Source: AC-56 sp963798705 (GTDB taxonomy: Bacteria > Actinomycetota > Thermoleophilia > Solirubrobacterales > 70-9). Taken from it: DNA of 64,000 nucleotides. A model generated the notes under the pieces. It was not told the DNA's origin, ran no database searches, and saw only the letters and a list, made by a program, of their open reading frames with translations. Location of the stretch: positions 744,001 through 808,000 of the forward strand of contig CAWCTW010000005.1 in assembly GCA_963798705.1 (NCBI GenBank), given 5' to 3'. The translations under genes and the position numbers were made by a program. Positions 62,240-64,000 of the stretch are shown here, one piece after another (the stretch's first letter is position 1; each line of letters starts with the position of its first letter).

Positions 62240-63964
62240 CTACTTGCCCTCGGCCGCCGGGGCTGCCTCTCGCGATTCGAGCTCGCCGTTCAGCTCCAGG
62301 AACGCCGCGACGACGTCATGGTCGAACTGCGTCCCGGCCCGAGCCTGCAGCTCGGCCTTGGCACGGTGCTCCGAGAACGGCCTCCGGTAGGGCCGGTCGG
62401 CCGTCATCGCCGCGTACGCGTCGGCCACCGCCACGATCCTGCCCTCCAGCGGGATCTGGTGCTCACGCAGGCCGCGCGGGTACCCGCGTCCGTCCGGGCG
62501 CTCGTGGTGCGTCAGGATCCACTCCCCCACGCGCCCGAGCTGGGCGGCGCCGACGATCCGCGCGCCGATCTCGGGGTGGCGGTCGACCTCCTGGCGTTCG
62601 CGCGGATCAAGCGGGCCGGCCTTGTTGAGGATCGACTCCGCGACCCCCACCTCCCCGACGTCCCGGAGCAACGCCGCGATCCTGACTCGCTCCACCTCCT
62701 CCTCTGGGAGGTCGAGGCTCCTGGCGAGGGCCTCCGCGTAGCGCGCGACTCGACGCGAGTTCGCCGGCGCTCCCTTGCGCCGGTCGACTGCCTCGGCCAG
62801 GGAGACGAGCGACGCCAGCCGCGGGCTCGTCCGCTCGATCGCGACCTTCTCGCGCTCGACCCCCTCGATGCCGGACTGCTTGAACACGACCGAGCGATCG
62901 CGCCCTGACTCCTTCGCCTGGTAAAGCGCGCGGTCGGCGGCATGGAGAAGCTCGCCCGCTGTGATCCCATGCACGGGAAAGCTGGCCACGCCGCAGCTGA
63001 TCGTCATCTTGTCGGTCTCGCGCGCGAACGCCGCCCGCACCTCCGCCCGAAGCCGCTCTCCCAGCAGGAAGCCCTCGGTCTCATCGGTCTCGGGTGCGAG
63101 GACGCCGAACTCCTCGCCGCCGAGGCGAGCGACCACGTCACTCGTACGGGTGGCGCGCTTCAGCGCCTGGGCCAGCATCACCAGAGCCCGATCGCCCGCG
63201 CTGTGCCCGAAGCGATCGTTGTACTCCTTGAACCAGTCCAGGTCGAGGACCAGGACCGATAGCGGCCGAGCGGTCCGGGTCGAGCGCTCCAGCTCGGCCA
63301 CGAAGCGTCCCTCGAGCTCGCGCCGGTTCGCGAGCTGCGTCAGCGAGTCCGTGCGGGCCGCCGAGCCGAGCTCGGTCACGAGGCGCTCCACCTGGTCGCG
63401 GAGGGTCGTCATCAGGACGCCGACCACCATCAGCGTGCCGGTGACCATGGCCCAGGTGAGGGTCGGAAGCGGCACGTGACCCGGGGCGACCAGGAGCACC
63501 AGGCCGTACGCTGCCGACGCGACGAACAGGTGGGCCATCGCGATCGCGGGCCGCAGGAAGTAAGAGGCCGCCAGCGCGACCCAGAAGTAGTACATCGCGT
63601 AGGCCGTGGTCGCCTGAGGGCCACCGAAGTACACGACAAGGCTTACCAGCGCGGTTCCGGCGAGCGGGGAGGCCTCGAAGAGCCACAGCGGCAGCTTGTC
63701 GAAGGCGACGAGGAACCCGAGCGCCACCGCATAGGCCACGGCCATGGCGATCACCAGACCGGTGGTGTCGCGATCCGGCGAATGAGGCAGGAACAGACTG
63801 ACGACGACGAGCGTCGCGCCCGCGCCGAACAGGTAGGTGAACGTGCGCGCCATGGTCGCGCGGTCCTCCCGGACGCCGGTGGTCGCGGGACCGCGCCACG
63901 CGAGGCGCTCGCCCAGCACCCGCCCGGCGGAGCTCAGGCGTTCGCTAACCGAGCCGTCTTGCAT
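62240..63964 (-). CDS. Membrane GGDEF diguanylate cyclase with degenerate HD-GYP domain
   Basis: About 574 residues from ATG 63964 (a GTG lies at 63979). N-terminal membrane sensor with about six helices (about 40-185). GGDEF domain: RTSDVVARLGGEEFG carries both the active GGEEF and the RxxD inhibitory site. C-terminal HD-GYP-like domain: LLRDVGEVGVAESILNKAG and LTHHERPDGRGYPRGL. The usual HD of the metal site reads RD, so phosphodiesterase activity is doubtful. It should make cyclic di-GMP. This gene is uninterrupted, unlike those just before it. Confidence 0.9.
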   Translation of the reverse strand: MQDGSVSERLSSAGRVLGERLAWRGPATTGVREDRATMARTFTYLFGAGATLVVVSLFLPHSPDRDTTGLVIAMAVAYAVALGFLVAFDKLPLWLFEASPLAGTALVSLVVYFGGPQATTAYAMYYFWVALAASYFLRPAIAMAHLFVASAAYGLVLLVAPGHVPLPTLTWAMVTGTLMVVGVLMTTLRDQVERLVTELGSAARTDSLTQLANRRELEGRFVAELERSTRTARPLSVLVLDLDWFKEYNDRFGHSAGDRALVMLAQALKRATRTSDVVARLGGEEFGVLAPETDETEGFLLGERLRAEVRAAFARETDKMTISCGVASFPVHGITAGELLHAADRALYQAKESGRDRSVVFKQSGIEGVEREKVAIERTSPRLASLVSLAEAVDRRKGAPANSRRVARYAEALARSLDLPEEEVERVRIAALLRDVGEVGVAESILNKAGPLDPRERQEVDRHPEIGARIVGAAQLGRVGEWILTHHERPDGRGYPRGLREHQIPLEGRIVAVADAYAAMTADRPYRRPFSEHRAKAELQARAGTQFDHDVVAAFLELNGELESREAAPAAEGK

Positions 63965-64000
63965 GGTTCCGGTGGGCACCGCTATTCATCATGCCTGTAT

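Overview
The window is high-GC DNA from an actinobacterium-like genome. The class Thermoleophilia (Gaiellales or Solirubrobacterales) is my best guess, from SnoaL proteins that start MSQENV, an anti-sigma/ECF pair of that type and the lipid synthase. This is inference from protein style, not a database result. No rRNA, integrase, transposase or CRISPR array is visible.

Layout. 1-13 kb: regulators (TetR with a double operator, CGNR/ABATE, an ECF sigma factor convergent with its anti-sigma-like gene), a lipoprotein, two methyltransferases, a medium-chain-type acyl-CoA synthetase and a cupin. 11-29 kb: an accessory zone full of wreckage. It holds fragments of SnoaL, TolB-like, helicase, aldo/keto reductase, alpha/beta hydrolase and permease genes, three copies of a dispersed repeat, tandem small basic proteins, a lone contractile-injection tube protein, a PIN toxin-antitoxin pair and two class III cyclases. 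A fluoride exporter with its riboswitch also sits here. 29.6-50.8 kb: a coherent lipid-synthesis locus. An operon on the minus strand encodes an acyl-CoA dehydrogenase, a KS-AT-KS-4xACP-KR-DH megasynthase, a giant eukaryote-like acetyl-CoA carboxylase and an Sfp-type phosphopantetheinyl transferase. Divergent etfB-etfA and a convergent membrane ETF:quinone-reductase-like protein follow. 51-55.5 kb: a GNAT acetyltransferase, HMG-CoA reductase and a GH65 phosphorylase with a decayed beta-phosphoglucomutase. 56-64 kb: a tRNA cluster (Pro, Gly, a CGC-anticodon tRNA, Leu, Leu) and housekeeping-type genes, ending with a GGDEF/HD-GYP protein.

Two themes stand out. First, 3' ends of tRNA genes are scattered through the window. 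Five match tRNA-Pro(GGG), two initiator tRNA-Met, and two other tRNA-like genes. Several carry a terminator on one side and integrase-arm-like direct repeats on the other. All five tRNA-Pro copies have the same orientation as the intact tRNA-Pro(GGG) at 56.0 kb, as expected from serial integration at that gene. Second, the lipid locus could supply its own extender (carboxylase), activate its own carrier domains (Sfp-type enzyme), and link a desaturation or reduction step to the quinone pool (acyl-CoA dehydrogenase, ETF, membrane Fe-S reductase). Its four carrier domains all carry Thr where Ser is expected.

Caution: many genes are broken by one-base frameshifts, densest at 56.4-62.2 kb. They look more like indel errors in the sequence than biology, so pseudogene calls based only on frameshifts are provisional. 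Calls based on large deletions or truncations are firmer.
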